Source: Chlamydiota bacterium (GTDB lineage Bacteria > Chlamydiota > Chlamydiia > Chlamydiales > Rhabdochlamydiaceae). From it: a stretch of 13,550 nt of DNA. Position numbers and translations under genes: made by a program. Below are positions 5,947 to 12,643 of the stretch, piece after piece (position 1 is the first letter of the stretch; the number at the start of each line of letters is the position of its first letter). The notes beneath the pieces were generated by a model. That model was given only the letters and a program-made list of their open reading frames with translations, did no database searches and had not been told where the DNA came from. The stretch spans positions 1-13,550 of the forward strand of contig JAHFTP010000025.1 of assembly GCA_023265495.1 (NCBI GenBank), in the 5' to 3' direction.

Positions 5947-7302
5947 ATGGTTATCAAAGATTTTTTCTGCTTGCTCAACGAATACTTTACCCTGCTCTTT
6001 GTATTTCCTAGCATTATAGTGCTGGGGATTTATCTAAGTGTGAAACTGCGATTTATCCAAGTCTTTAAGCTTAAGATCAGCGCTCTATCTCTTTTGAAAA
6101 GTGATGAAAAGGAACAAGGCAATATTAGTCATTATCAAGCTATCTCTGCAGTGATTGCAGGTAATTTAGGCACGGGCAATATTTCCGGCATGGCCATTGC
6201 TTTGGCAGCGGGAGGGCCCGGCTCTCTAGTATGGATGTGGGTAATGGCCTTTTTTGGGGCAGCCATCCAGTATGTCAGCTGCGTGCTTGGAGTGAAATAT
6301 AGGCAAAAAACGGCAGAGGGAGAGTTTGTCGGCGGCCCCATGTATTACTTAAGAGATGGATTAGGATATAAAAAATTAGCTGCTATTTTTTGCGTGTTTA
6401 GTTTGATAGCTTCCTTAACAGTTGGAAACTTTGCTCAAATTAATTCTATTGCGCTCCCCCTACAATCTTTAGGACTTGACCCTTTGTACTGTGGACTGGC
6501 CATGATGGTGATAGTGGGGTTTGTGATTTTAGGCGGGATACAGAGAATTGCTCATGTGGCCTCGTCTATTGTGCCAGTTATGGCAGCCCTTTATCTGGGA
6601 GCGGGACTTGTCATCCTCGGGTGTCATTTTGATAAGATCGGAGGAGCTTTGTGGCTTATGTTCAGCTCTGCATTTACTGCGACGTCCTTTATTGGAGGGT
6701 CGCTAGGTTATGGCGTAGTTAAAGCAATTACTACAGGTTTTGAAAGGGGAATCTTTGCCACGGATGCAGGGACGGGAATTGTTCCTATTTTGCAGTCTAG
6801 TGCTAGAACGACAAACCCCATTGTAGATGGAATGGTGACTTTGGTAGCCCCTTTTATTGTCATGATTGTCTGTACAACGACAGGATTAATTTTACTTGTC
6901 ACAGGAGCTTTCCATCAGCCGGACTTGCAGAGTACGAACATGGTAACTTATGCTTTTACACAGGTTTTTGGCTCTCACATCGGGAGCTTTATTGTTGTCT
7001 CTTCTCTTACTATGTTTGCTTTTACTACAGTGGTTGCTTGGGGTTGCTGTGCAGATAAAGCAGCGAGCTATCTTTGGGGAAAAAAGAGTGCTAAGGCTTT
7101 TCAATATTTCTATCTTGTGCTCATCCCTTTTGGTGCTATAGCACAGGTAGATCTCGTTTGGATGCTGGCAGATATTTCTATTGCCCTCATGCTTGTGACG
7201 AATTTCATCGGCGTTGCAGGTCTTTCTAAAGAAGTAGTAGCGGACAGCAATGCCTATTTCCAGTTTGAGACACCAGCAGAAAAAGCATTGGAAAAAGTTT
7301 AA
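5947..7302 (+). CDS. Sodium:alanine/glycine symporter, AGCS family
   Basis: An inner-membrane transporter of about 451 residues that probably couples Na+ entry to uptake of alanine or glycine. It has about 10-11 hydrophobic segments across its length. The AGCS signature is visible early: GNLGTGNISGMAIALAAGG, then FFGAAIQYVSCVLGVKYR and GGPMYYLRDGLG. Later comes FATDAGTGIVPILQSSA, another conserved loop. I chose ATG 5947 rather than the in-frame GTG at 5941, because the only Shine-Dalgarno-like sequence (TTAGGTG, 5936-5942) would overlap the GTG but is well placed for the ATG. The stop shares TTAA with the obg stop on the other strand, with no terminator between. A chlamydial homologue (dagA-like) is known; substrate is inferred from the family. 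Confidence 0.9.
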   Translation: MVIKDFFCLLNEYFTLLFVFPSIIVLGIYLSVKLRFIQVFKLKISALSLLKSDEKEQGNISHYQAISAVIAGNLGTGNISGMAIALAAGGPGSLVWMWVMAFFGAAIQYVSCVLGVKYRQKTAEGEFVGGPMYYLRDGLGYKKLAAIFCVFSLIASLTVGNFAQINSIALPLQSLGLDPLYCGLAMMVIVGFVILGGIQRIAHVASSIVPVMAALYLGAGLVILGCHFDKIGGALWLMFSSAFTATSFIGGSLGYGVVKAITTGFERGIFATDAGTGIVPILQSSARTTNPIVDGMVTLVAPFIVMIVCTTTGLILLVTGAFHQPDLQSTNMVTYAFTQVFGSHIGSFIVVSSLTMFAFTTVVAWGCCADKAASYLWGKKSAKAFQYFYLVLIPFGAIAQVDLVWMLADISIALMLVTNFIGVAGLSKEVVADSNAYFQFETPAEKALEKV

Positions 7303-8315
7303 ACTGCGGGAAGGAGCTGCTGTTTGCAAAGAATCTTTTCTAGCGCTTGCATGAGCGCATCGATGCCAATATTTTCTATTGCGGAAATAGGGAATAGTTG
7401 AGAGGGATCGTAGGGGAATTTTGCTTTGAAAGCGGCGACATACTCTTCGGCTCCTTCCATATCCATCTTATTTAGGACGACAAAGAAGGGCTTTTCTAGC
7501 ATCTCATTTTTGTAGGCTTTCACTTCTTCTAATAAGGTAGAAAAATCTTCCCAGGGATCTCTTCCTTCAAATCCGGAGCCATCGATGATGTAGACTAGAA
7601 CGGATGTCCTTTCGATGTGTTTTAAAAAGGCAAATCCAAGACCTTTATTTTGGTGTGCATTTTTTATGATGCCCGGGATGTCAGCAATCAGTATTTTGGA
7701 TCGATCTTCACATCGATGAAAGCCAAGGTTGGGAAAAAGTGTAGTAAACGGATAGGCCGCAATTTTTACTGGCACATGCGTAATGCCCTTCATCAGTGTG
7801 GATTTCCCGGCATTGGGCATGCCGACGAGTCCTACATCTGCTATGAGTTTAAGTTCTAGCTCTATCTCTTTGCGCTCTCCTGGCGTGCCTTCTGTGAAGG
7901 TGGTAGGAGCTTGGTGTGTAGGGGATTTAAAATGGGCGTTTCCTTTACCCCCTTTGCCTCCTTTACATAGGAGACACTCCTGCCCCTCTTCAGTGAGATC
8001 GTAGAGGACCTCTTTACTGTGAGCATCTTTAACAAGAGTTCCACAGGGGACGGATAGAATCAGGTCCTTGCCGGCCCTGCCTTGTTTTAGGCTGCTCCCT
8101 CCAGGAAGACCATGTTCTGCTTGTATGATCCTTTTATTTCTTAAGCCTTCAAGAGAAGAAATCTGGCTTTCTGCGCGCAGCGTAATAGAGGCTCCCTTGC
8201 CCCCATTTCCACCCGTAGGCCCGCCTTTAGGGATGTATTTTTCCCTTCGCCAAGCTACTACGCCGTTTCCGCCTTTGCCGGCTGAGAGAGTAAAAGTCAC
8301 ACGATCTATAAACAT
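7299..8315 (-). CDS. obg: GTPase Obg (ribosome assembly/stress GTPase)
   Basis: This 338-residue protein has the glycine-rich Obg fold at 1-157 (AGKGGNGVVAWRREKYIPKG, then KGGKGGKGN). A G domain follows, with G1 GMPNAGKS (165-172), switch region TT at 191-192, G3 DIPG (212-215), G4 NKMD (282-285) and G5 SAI (311-313). It ends soon after the G domain, so the C-terminal OCT domain found in many Firmicutes Obg proteins is absent; this short form is usual in Chlamydiae. Obg binds the 50S subunit and links GTP levels to ribosome maturation. It lies downstream of rplU and rpmA, the common order. The gap to rpmA (8316-8394) holds a hairpin. Its stop overlaps the convergent symporter stop by 4 bp. 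Confidence 0.97.
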   Translation of the reverse strand: MFIDRVTFTLSAGKGGNGVVAWRREKYIPKGGPTGGNGGKGASITLRAESQISSLEGLRNKRIIQAEHGLPGGSSLKQGRAGKDLILSVPCGTLVKDAHSKEVLYDLTEEGQECLLCKGGKGGKGNAHFKSPTHQAPTTFTEGTPGERKEIELELKLIADVGLVGMPNAGKSTLMKGITHVPVKIAAYPFTTLFPNLGFHRCEDRSKILIADIPGIIKNAHQNKGLGFAFLKHIERTSVLVYIIDGSGFEGRDPWEDFSTLLEEVKAYKNEMLEKPFFVVLNKMDMEGAEEYVAAFKAKFPYDPSQLFPISAIENIGIDALMQALEKILCKQQLLPAV

Positions 8316-8346
8316 ATATGAACACTAAAAGTAAGAGGTGCTATTT

Positions 8347-8388
8347 CCTTTCCCTTCTGTAAAACAGAGGGGAAAGGCTTTTTTTTTT
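8347..8388 (+). terminator. Strong plus-strand rho-independent terminator between rpmA and obg
   Basis: CCTTTCCCTTCTGT (8347-8360) pairs with ACAGAGGGGAAAGG (8364-8377) as a 14-bp stem with one T-G wobble and an AAA loop, then C and ten consecutive T residues (8379-8388). The U-tract follows the hairpin only on the plus strand, although both flanking genes are on the minus strand. The nearest upstream plus-strand gene is the symporter ending at 7302. On the minus strand the stem might cause partial attenuation ahead of obg. Confidence 0.8.
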
Positions 8389-8394
8389 AGGAAT

Positions 8395-8646
8395 TTAAGC
8401 TGCAGGAAGAACAGATACGTATGTGCGATCCGATTTTCTATAAGTCACGACCCCATCAATGAGAGCAAACAGCGTGTCGTCACGACCTCTGCCTACATTC
8501 TTTGCAGGAATCCATTTTGTCCCTCTTTGACGTATGAGGATGCTTCCTGCTGTAACAAACTGGCCTCCTGAGGCTTTGATGCCTAGGCGCTGTGCATTAG
8601 AGTCTCTACCGTTTCTTGTTGAGCCCTGACCTTTCTTATGTGCCAT
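8395..8646 (-). CDS. rpmA: 50S ribosomal protein L27
   Basis: An 83-residue L27. The N-terminus AHKKGQGSTRNGRDS is the invariant extension that reaches the peptidyl-transferase centre. It starts directly with MAHKKG, without the cleavable leader seen in some Firmicutes. The body contains RLGIKASGGQFVTAGSILIRQRG and ends near SVLPAA, with normal length. The start at 8646 has an AAAGGAGT ribosome-binding site in the 11-nt gap after rplU, so the two genes are cotranscribed. Confidence 0.97.
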   Translation of the reverse strand: MAHKKGQGSTRNGRDSNAQRLGIKASGGQFVTAGSILIRQRGTKWIPAKNVGRGRDDTLFALIDGVVTYRKSDRTYVSVLPAA

Positions 8647-8657
8647 TATTTACTCCT

Positions 8658-8972
8658 TTAACCTACGATGTCGGTAATTTTCACGCGGCAGTAGCGCTGA
8701 CGGTGACCCACTTTTCTTCTAAATCCTTTTCTCTTTTTGTATTTGAAAGAGACTACTTTAGGACCTTTTACTTCTTGCTGTAGTTCCCCGCGTACTAGGG
8801 ATGCAGAAATATAGGGCTTTCCAACCTTTACATCGCTTCCACTGTTTACAAAAAGAACATGGTTAAACTCAACAGGCTTTCCTTGTTCTGCTCCGTTAAG
8901 TAGTTCTACATCAATAATATCGCCTTTCTCTACGCGATATTGTTTCCCACCCGTTTCTATAATTGCGTACAT
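8658..8972 (-). CDS. rplU: 50S ribosomal protein L21
   Basis: A 104-residue L21, an rRNA-binding protein of the large subunit. It begins MYAIIETGGKQYRVEKGD, the family's N-terminal strand pair. Its C-terminal basic block KYKKRKGFRRKVGHRQ and the last residues VKITDI are the L21 signature. An ideal ribosome-binding site AGGAGGT lies at 8977-8983 (minus strand), 4 nt before the ATG at 8972. It is the first gene of rplU-rpmA-obg. A small hairpin, AAGAGAA/TTCTCTT (9002-9018), sits about 30 nt upstream in its probable 5' leader; a regulatory role is unproven. Confidence 0.97.
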   Translation of the reverse strand: MYAIIETGGKQYRVEKGDIIDVELLNGAEQGKPVEFNHVLFVNSGSDVKVGKPYISASLVRGELQQEVKGPKVVSFKYKKRKGFRRKVGHRQRYCRVKITDIVG

Positions 8973-9287
8973 TTTGACCTCCTACATGTTCATCAATAAT
9001 TAAGAGAAGAATTCTCTTGCGAATTTCTCTGGAGAGGAAAGGGAAGATGATAAAGCAAGGAATTTTTCAAAGTCAAGCGCAAAAGTGGAAGAATAGAAAT
9101 TCTCTAAAAAAGATCGCTTTAGCAAATCTTATGTGTCTGATTTATAAAATGTTTGCTTTTTCTATTAACTTTACCTTTAGTCGTTTAAACATAGAATTTC
9201 ATTAAATACGAATAAATACTATTGAACTATAAATATTTTTAATCTTATTATTAAAATATAGATTGATAAAACATAATTAGGGTGTCT
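8973..9287. other. AT-rich intergenic region upstream of rplU
   Basis: This 315-bp gap should contain the rplU promoter on the minus strand and a promoter for the small basic frames on the plus strand. Visible are the rplU ribosome-binding site (8977-8983), a 7-bp hairpin (9002-9018) and a very AT-rich tract from about 9160 to 9280. One plus-strand TTGAAC (9222-9227) with TTATTA 17 nt later is a weak promoter candidate. A 52-codon frame starting at ATG 9047 has an AGGAAAGGGA leader but no recognisable features, so I do not call it a gene. Confidence 0.5.
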
Positions 9288-9437
9288 ATGAGTAAGATAG
9301 AAAAGAGATGTTCCAAGAAAAAAGCATCTAAACTCACCATACAGCACCATAGTAAAAAGAAAGATCTGCTAAATGGTTTGGAAACAAAGATGGAAGGCGA
9401 AGAGTGGCCGTCCGGTAGGATGATTCGAAAAAGATGA
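9288..9437 (+). CDS. Putative small basic protein (49 residues)
   Basis: ATG 9288 opens a 49-codon frame ending at TGA 9435-9437. It has lysine/arginine clusters (KRCSKKKASK, HHSKKK) and the tail GRMIRKR. No domain is recognisable. Support comes from composition (strongly basic, no hydrophobic core), from its position right after an AT-rich promoter-like tract, and from a second basic frame 10 bp downstream. The leader has TTAGGGTG upstream at about 6 nt, an acceptable ribosome-binding site. It could be a nucleic-acid-binding peptide, or an untranslated RNA whose A-rich sequence happens to encode lysines. Confidence 0.4.
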   Translation: MSKIEKRCSKKKASKLTIQHHSKKKDLLNGLETKMEGEEWPSGRMIRKR

Positions 9438-9447
9438 TGGGGGGAAT

Positions 9448-9549
9448 ATGAAAAAAACCACAAGAAGAAGCAAAAAATCTACAAAAATGCACCGCTCAAA
9501 GAAAATGAGTGGATGGAAAGCTTTTTGGAAGCGTTATTTGTCCATGTAA
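9448..9549 (+). CDS. Putative very small basic protein (33 residues)
   Basis: ATG 9448 is preceded by a run of six G residues (GGGGGGAAT), a good Shine-Dalgarno sequence. It opens a 33-codon frame with 14 Lys/Arg residues: MKKTTRRSKKSTKMHRSKK, then MSGWKAFWKRYLSM. A basic N-terminal half followed by a Trp/Phe/Tyr amphipathic end could bind nucleic acid or membrane. The stop at 9547-9549 is 7 bp from the stop of the convergent permease gene. No family is recognised. Length is the main weakness; the tandem of basic frames is the main support. Confidence 0.45.
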   Translation: MKKTTRRSKKSTKMHRSKKMSGWKAFWKRYLSM

Positions 9550-9556
9550 AGAAAAA

Positions 9557-10381
9557 TCATCTGATTTTTCTCAATCTTGACCTGGTCAAAGAAAGGGCAT
9601 AGATAAAGGCTGATAGCAAGGCAATAGTAGCCCCTGGTGGCCAGTTTAATAAGAAAGCTGCGTAGGTGCCCACTAAGCTGAATAGACAACCAAATAGGAT
9701 GGCTAGTACGATCATCTTGTGCAGGTTGTGCGTCATACTGCCGGCAACAGCTGCCGGCAAGGCTAACATAGTGATGACTAGGATCGAGCCTACCGTTTGA
9801 ATCAGTAATACGACAGATATGGCCACAAGACATAGTAAAATAATGTAGTACAAGGGAACAGATACACCTTGCAGTGTAGACTGGTCTTCATCAAAGCAAA
9901 TCGCTTGAAAACGTCTATACAAAAGCAGCGTTACTCCAATAACGACAACATCGAGTATATAAAGCGCGGTAAGATCGCTCTGTGTTGTCCATAAGATATT
10001 GCCAAAAAGAAAGTTCATAAGCTCCACATTATATCCCGGAGTCAAAGAGATAAAAATCACCCCTAAGGACATTCCTGTCGACCAAAGTGCCGCCACGATA
10101 GTGTCTTCTCTTTCTCTGAATTTGAAGTGTACCCATCCGATAATTAAGGCAGAGAGCAGTGCAGTAAGGAGAGCTCCTTGCAAGGGGGTAAGAAGAGTGA
10201 GGTTATAAGTCCTGCGCAGCCATAGAAAAATCCCCATCCCGCCAAGAACGGAGTGGGCAATACTGCCACTTATAAACACGATCCTTTTAGATACTATAAA
10301 CGAACCGACGATGCCACTTGCAAAAGAAGCAGCTATTCCTGCCAAAAGGGCAAAAAGAATAAATGGATGAAATAGTTCCAT
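9557..10381 (-). CDS. Metal ABC transporter permease, ABC-3 (ZnuB/TroC) family
   Basis: An integral membrane subunit of about 274 residues with eight or nine hydrophobic segments. It belongs to the permeases of zinc/manganese/iron importers: an N-terminal FILFALLAGIAASFASGIVG helix, SGSIAHSVLGGMG (the conserved cytoplasmic loop that contacts the ATPase), and TVGSILVITMLALPAAVAG (the family's late core motif). I start it at ATG 10381, which directly follows the ATPase stop (TGA-T-ATG), rather than at the in-frame TTG 10396, which would overlap the ATPase by 14 bp. It is the last gene of the minus-strand operon and converges with the small basic frames. Metal specificity cannot be read from this subunit. 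Confidence 0.93.
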   Translation of the reverse strand: MELFHPFILFALLAGIAASFASGIVGSFIVSKRIVFISGSIAHSVLGGMGIFLWLRRTYNLTLLTPLQGALLTALLSALIIGWVHFKFREREDTIVAALWSTGMSLGVIFISLTPGYNVELMNFLFGNILWTTQSDLTALYILDVVVIGVTLLLYRRFQAICFDEDQSTLQGVSVPLYYIILLCLVAISVVLLIQTVGSILVITMLALPAAVAGSMTHNLHKMIVLAILFGCLFSLVGTYAAFLLNWPPGATIALLSAFIYALSLTRSRLRKIR

Positions 10382-10382
10382 A

Positions 10383-11111
10383 TCAGGACCTGCCAAAAGA
10401 GATAGGGGTGTGGTATAAGCCTAGAGCAAAATGCTCACATACCTCAGAGGGGAGGAAGGAGTGGATGTGCTTATGAATACATAAAAATCTTTCCACCTTT
10501 TGCAAGATGGTTTGCAGGTCATGAGTGACCATAATAATCGTTATTTTCCCCTTGAGATCGAGCAGGATTTTTAGAATCTCTTCTTCGCGCAAAGGGTCGA
10601 CGCTTGCTGTTGGTTCATCAAGCAAAAGAAGCTTGGGATCGCCAAGAAGAGCTCTTGCAATGAGCGCTCTTTGTGCTTGTCCTCCAGAAAGAGTGCCGTA
10701 GGGGCTGTTTCTTTTTTCAATCAGATCGACTTTTTCGAGGAGGTGCAAGGCTTTTTCTTTCATATGCGGAGGATATCTTCCCAGTAGGGTGCAAGAAGAG
10801 AGGGCTCCCATCAGCACAAGTTCGAGTGTGGTGATAGGGAACTGTCTGTCGAGTCTTGCTATTTGAGGTACATATCCTATCTGATTTTGATGGTTTTTCG
10901 GGTCTGCTTGGTACAAGGAGATTTTCCCTTTGGTGGGCTTTAGAAAACCCATCAAAAGCTTTAAGAAGGTTGTTTTCCCTCCTCCGTTGGGACCGAATAT
11001 TCCAATGAATTCTTTGTCGCAGATCTTGATTGAGACATCTTGCAGAATGCAGTCTTTTTCATAAGAGAAGGAGACGTTATCAAATTGGACAATAGGGGGG
11101 CTAGGAGTCAT
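10383..11111 (-). CDS. Metal ABC transporter ATP-binding protein (ZnuC/TroB-like)
   Basis: A 242-residue ABC ATPase that powers the importer from the cytoplasmic side. Motifs in order: Walker A GPNGGGKT (40-47), Q-loop in YVPQ (Gln83), signature LSGGQ (141-145), Walker B LLLLDEP (161-167) and the switch histidine in THD (His197). The middle segment RLDRQFPITTLELVLMG is typical of the zinc/manganese subgroup. Its ATG at 11111 lies inside the 3' end of the binding-protein gene (11-bp overlap), and its stop is 1 nt from the permease ATG, so expression is coupled. All catalytic residues are present. Confidence 0.95.
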   Translation of the reverse strand: MTPSPPIVQFDNVSFSYEKDCILQDVSIKICDKEFIGIFGPNGGGKTTFLKLLMGFLKPTKGKISLYQADPKNHQNQIGYVPQIARLDRQFPITTLELVLMGALSSCTLLGRYPPHMKEKALHLLEKVDLIEKRNSPYGTLSGGQAQRALIARALLGDPKLLLLDEPTASVDPLREEEILKILLDLKGKITIIMVTHDLQTILQKVERFLCIHKHIHSFLPSEVCEHFALGLYHTPISFGRS

Positions 11112-11973
11112 CTGCCTCGGCTAAAAAATAGGTGATTTGCCTAAGCGTCTGCAAGACATCCTTTTGATAAGGATCGATAGTAAAAGTGGGTATTTGCAGG
11201 TCCCGTGCAATGATCTCCGTTCCCTTGTTGTTGTATTGTGTTTGCAAAAGGGCGATGCGCGGAGGGGAGCGCTTTGTTTTTTCTAAGAGATGGGTGATGT
11301 CTCTAGGAAGAGGGTCTTTCCCTTCTATTTCTGTCGAGTACTGTGTAAGGCCGTAGTCCTTACAAAAGTAGCTAAATGCCGGGTGTGATACAAGTATGGA
11401 TTTATTTGAAAGGGGGGAAAGAAGCCCAGAAATGCTGCTGTCTAGGTCTCGCACCTCGCCCAGTAGGATCTGTGTATTTTTTGTAAAAAGATCTTTGTGT
11501 TCGGGGGCGACTTCAGAGAGAGCTTCACAAATCTCCTGGATCTGGCTTTGCAAAAGGCGAGGGCTGAGCCAAATGTGAAAATCTTTTTCCTCTTCGCTGT
11601 GATGGTGGTGATCATGCTCGCAGCAGGGACTTAAGAGCTCCATTTTATCGGATAGGTTTACTATGTGCATATTTGCTGTCTTTTCTTTAAATAAAGTCAG
11701 CAACTTACGTTCAAAAGGTTCGTTAATACGAATCCAGAGCTTAGCCGTAAGTGCTTGTTGAAGTTGCTTAGGGCTAGGTTCATAGAGATGGGGATTGGCT
11801 TTTTCTGGAGTCAAAGAGACGACGTCAACCTTGTCCTGGGCAATACTCTCTACAAGTCCCATATAAGGGGGGAGGCTTACCAACACTATGGGTTTCTGCG
11901 GCAATGAGGGACTATGCGTACAAGCGCCAAAGGCACAAAGAAGCAAAACAAAAAATAAACGATATATTTTCAT
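11101..11973 (-). CDS. Metal ABC transporter substrate-binding lipoprotein (ZnuA/TroA-like, probably zinc)
   Basis: A 290-residue cluster A-I binding protein that captures a divalent metal outside the inner membrane. Residues 1-17 form a lipoprotein signal peptide with lipidation at Cys18 (FGAC). Likely metal ligands are His62 (in NPHLYEP), His133 (in DFHIWLSP), His197 (in SHPAF) and Asp267 (in IDPY), the usual His-His-His-Asp/Glu set. A histidine-rich loop, CCEHDHHHHSEEE (117-129), lies just before the second ligand. Such loops are typical of zinc-specific members, so zinc is favoured over manganese or iron. It is first in the operon. No Fur/Zur/MntR box was recognised upstream. Confidence 0.93.
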   Translation of the reverse strand: MKIYRLFFVLLLCAFGACTHSPSLPQKPIVLVSLPPYMGLVESIAQDKVDVVSLTPEKANPHLYEPSPKQLQQALTAKLWIRINEPFERKLLTLFKEKTANMHIVNLSDKMELLSPCCEHDHHHHSEEEKDFHIWLSPRLLQSQIQEICEALSEVAPEHKDLFTKNTQILLGEVRDLDSSISGLLSPLSNKSILVSHPAFSYFCKDYGLTQYSTEIEGKDPLPRDITHLLEKTKRSPPRIALLQTQYNNKGTEIIARDLQIPTFTIDPYQKDVLQTLRQITYFLAEADDS

Positions 11974-12047
11974 GAGTTTGTGCGAGTTAATGGGATCTAT
12001 GTTCGATCGAAAGGGATATTATTGCAAGAGGAAATGCTAGAATGTTC

Positions 12048-12076
12048 TTGAAGCATATTGCTCTAGCAGATAAACT
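12048..12076 (+). promoter_or_regulatory. Candidate promoter of tRNA-Ser
   Basis: TTGAAG (12048-12053) and TAAACT (12071-12076) resemble sigma-70 -35 and -10 hexamers with an optimal 17-bp spacer. The predicted start of transcription would leave a leader of about 18 nt before the tRNA at 12101. Confidence 0.35.
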
Positions 12077-12100
12077 CCCGACCCATAATTTTCCTTGTAC

Positions 12101-12188
12101 GGAGGAGTGTCCGAGTGGCCGATGGAGCACGCTTGGAAAGCGTGTAAACATGATAAGTGTTTCGTGGGTTCGAATCCCACCTCCTCCG
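12101..12188 (+). tRNA. tRNA-Ser(GGA)
   Basis: An 88-nt class II tRNA. Acceptor GGAGGAG (12101-12107) pairs with CTCCTCC (12181-12187), followed by discriminator G12188, the serine identity base. The anticodon stem CACGC/GCGTG encloses the loop TTGGAAA with anticodon GGA at 12135-12137, reading UCC and UCU. A long variable arm with stem AAACA/TGTTT confirms serine. The T-arm is GTGGG-TTCGAAT-CCCAC. CCA is not encoded. The last four tRNA bases and the next ten are repeated at 13371-13384. Confidence 0.97.
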
Positions 12189-12198
12189 TAGTTTTCTA
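12185..12198 (+). repeat. 14-bp direct repeat, left copy (attL-like, at the tRNA-Ser 3' end)
   Basis: TCCGTAGTTTTCTA occurs here, made of the last four bases of tRNA-Ser and ten bases of flank, and again at 13371-13384 in the same orientation. The 9-mer GGTTCGAAT of the T-loop also precedes both copies (12167 and 13348), with 5 bp more spacing in the right copy. Direct repeats that include a tRNA 3' end are the usual mark of site-specific integration. Confidence 0.5.
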
Positions 12199-12199
12199 T

Positions 12200-12235
12200 C
12201 TCATTTACTTTCAATGAGTTTTGTTCTGTTTTTTT
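12200..12235 (+). terminator. Probable terminator of tRNA-Ser
   Basis: CTCATT (12200-12205) and AATGAG (12213-12218) form a 6-bp stem with a 7-nt loop. It is followed by TTTTGTTCTG and seven T residues, up to 12235. The stem is short, but the U-rich tail and the position 12 nt after the tRNA support termination. Confidence 0.5.
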
Positions 12236-12253
12236 GCAGCTCGTTTTTTTTGT

Positions 12254-12283
12254 TTGACAATCCACCTATAAGATCGGTAACAT
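12254..12283 (+). promoter_or_regulatory. Candidate promoter of the wHTH-nucleotidyltransferase pair
   Basis: A consensus TTGACA at 12254-12259 and TAACAT at 12278-12283 are separated by 18 bp. Transcription would start near 12290, inside the adjacent palindrome and about 15 nt before the first ATG at 12305. Confidence 0.5.
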
Positions 12284-12299
12284 AACCTATTATGTAGGT
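12281..12299. promoter_or_regulatory. Overlapping palindromes, candidate autoregulatory operator
   Basis: CATAA/TTATG (12281-12285 and 12290-12294) and ACCTA/TAGGT (12285-12289 and 12295-12299) form two interlocked inverted repeats. They overlap the -10 element, the predicted start of transcription and the AGGTG ribosome-binding site of the wHTH gene. A regulator binding here would block transcription, and the gene directly downstream encodes a DNA-binding protein. Confidence 0.4.
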
Positions 12300-12304
12300 G
12301 TAAT

Positions 12305-12640
12305 ATGCTCGAGTACCTTTTCTCTAATAAGAACGTTGAAAAGATATTAATGTATCTTTGTTTACATGGTAAGGCGAATGCCACAGAACTTCGTCGTTGT
12401 TTTAATTCCTCATTAGATCCGATACAAAAAACACTGCGAAAGCTAGAAGAAGGTGGATTATTGGTAAGTTTTTTGGAAGGGAAAACTCGAGTATTTCAAT
12501 GGAATCCAAGATACCCGTTTTTGAAAGAAGTTCAATCGCTTGCTGAAAAAGCTTATGGGTATCTTCCGGAAGATATACGAATAGCTCATTATCAAACTAC
12601 ACGGCGAAAACGTCCTCGTAAAACAGGGAAACCTCTGTAG
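12305..12640 (+). CDS. Winged helix-turn-helix regulator of a two-gene nucleotidyltransferase module
   Basis: A 111-residue protein. Residues 8-70 form an ArsR/MarR-like winged helix: NVEKILMYLCLHGKANATEL, a recognition-helix region around SSLDPIQKTLRKLEEGG, and the wing LLVSFLEGKTRVFQWNPRYP. The C-terminus is basic (TTRRKRPRKTGKPL). The start at 12305 has AGGTG at 12296-12300. The gene ends 3 nt before a nucleotidyltransferase gene, a pairing that recurs in bacterial genomes and resembles regulator/toxin organisation in AbiE-type (type IV) systems. It probably represses its own promoter. It shows no clear similarity to the AbiEi-type remnant at 418-588, so it is not obviously a copy of it. 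Confidence 0.7.
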   Translation: MLEYLFSNKNVEKILMYLCLHGKANATELRRCFNSSLDPIQKTLRKLEEGGLLVSFLEGKTRVFQWNPRYPFLKEVQSLAEKAYGYLPEDIRIAHYQTTRRKRPRKTGKPL

Positions 12641-12643
12641 ACC

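Noticed and set aside
6892..7329. 145-codon minus-strand frame at the end of the symporter gene
   Set aside because: Antisense shadow of the symporter C-terminus that also overlaps the obg end in another frame; no recognisable motif.
9017..9205. Open frame (TTG 9017 or ATG 9047) in the rplU upstream gap
   Set aside because: AT-rich region, no domain, no conserved-looking pattern. The purine-rich leader before ATG 9047 is suggestive but not enough.
10382..10396. TTG start for the permease (five residues longer)
   Set aside because: The ATG at 10381 directly follows the ATPase stop and begins the first membrane helix naturally; the TTG would overlap the ATPase by 14 bp and is a rare start.
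11987..12265. 92-codon minus-strand frame upstream of the metal-binding protein gene
   Set aside because: It runs straight through tRNA-Ser, and its GGGGIRTHETLIMFTRFPS segment is simply the tRNA read on the reverse strand, a well-known spurious annotation.
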